Positions 60,663 through 60,808 of a stretch of 60,808 bases of DNA are shown piece by piece. Position 1 is the stretch's first letter, and the number at the start of each line of letters is the position of its first letter. The position numbers and the translations under genes are program-made. Source of the stretch: Sulfuritalea sp. (lineage in GTDB: Bacteria > Pseudomonadota > Gammaproteobacteria > Burkholderiales > Rhodocyclaceae); assembly GCA_021738105.1 (NCBI GenBank), contig JAIPCS010000001.1, positions 1 through 60,808 on the forward strand, written 5' to 3'. The notes beneath the pieces are model-generated. The model was not told where the DNA came from. It ran no database searches and was given only the letters and a program-made list of their open reading frames with translations.

Positions 60663-60808
60663 GTTTGAATCACTACTGTCCGGTTAAATCGTGAATAGAT
60701 TCAATTGATTGCACGGCATGCCCTCTGGAGGAATGTACTCGCTGGCTGGAAAGGCTTGCTGCAAGGGCATCTTCTCGAAAAGGGTGACCGATAAAATCTG
60801 TAGCAAAG
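60663..60808. other. Right-edge tail, no complete gene
   Basis: The last 146 bases hold a short frame from 60733 (MYSLAGKACCKGIFSKR..., GGAGG just upstream) that runs off the edge; its 25 codons match no family I recognise. The CTGTCCGGTTAAATC at about 60677 could be part of an insertion-sequence end, but nothing confirms that. Confidence 0.35.

Noticed and set aside
60677..60691. Insertion-sequence end at the right edge
   Set aside because: The motif looks familiar, but without the rest of an element or a matching inverted end it cannot be supported.

Overview
The window is one long, almost entirely unidirectional (+ strand) surface-glycan island from a Gram-negative bacterium. The mostly GC-rich coding, the EPS-associated MarR regulator, the RfaH/ops control and the family mix suggest a betaproteobacterium (Rhodocyclales or Nitrosomonadales are plausible). 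That assignment is inference; no rRNA or other phylogenetic marker is present. No tRNA, rRNA or CRISPR array was seen.

Layout. 1-4050: GDP-mannose to GDP-fucose genes (manC partial, gmd, fcl) with a VapBC-like toxin-antitoxin pair inserted. 4040-5710: a periplasmic-type ATP-dependent DNA ligase and an HI0074/HI0073-type HEPN/nucleotidyltransferase pair. 5756-6833: a control module made of a promoter, a perfect palindrome over the start of a MarR-EPS regulator, rfaH, and a JUMPstart/ops-like element. 6899-7376: a gmd fossil and an H-NS-like gene. 7437-10474: Wzz-like protein and an ABC flippase. 10471-22978: a legionaminic-acid set (legB, C, H, I, G, ptmE, legF) with a Maf-type flagellin glycosyltransferase, a B12 radical SAM enzyme and an amidination trio (WbuX/HisF/HisH). 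23128-28147: APS kinase, sulfotransferase, an uncharacterised protein, an IS5-family remnant and an AT-rich transferase-like gene. 28235-29030: a gene graveyard (CBS-NeuB fused to a radical SAM piece, split by a 110-bp MITE). 29122-35200: a KdnB/KdnA-like pair with a GT2, a second NeuB-family synthase and a cytidylyltransferase-DUF4910 fusion. 35209-48364: tailoring enzymes (GNAT, methyltransferases, SPASM radical SAM, Gfo/Idh, aminotransferase, GT-B and LIC12162-type transferases). 48361-56860: a tightly overlapping cassette built around a dehydroquinate-synthase-like sugar-phosphate cyclase, ending with a KdsB-like cytidylyltransferase. 56897-60662: a methyltransferase, a TIGR04326-like transferase and CDP-glucose 4,6-dehydratase, so the locus continues past the right edge.

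How the parts work together. Regulation is probably set by MarR-EPS autoregulation, and by RfaH loading at ops to carry RNA polymerase through a tens-of-kilobases transcription unit. The locus appears to supply GDP-fucose, a CMP-legionaminic acid that can be amidinated and put on flagellin by Maf, a second CMP-ulosonic acid of unknown structure, a possible cyclitol or other CMP-linked sugar, and a CDP-deoxyhexose. Sulfation, methylation and acylation would decorate them. The most novel candidates are the KdnBA-NeuB-(CMP transferase/DUF4910) set and the cyclase cassette.
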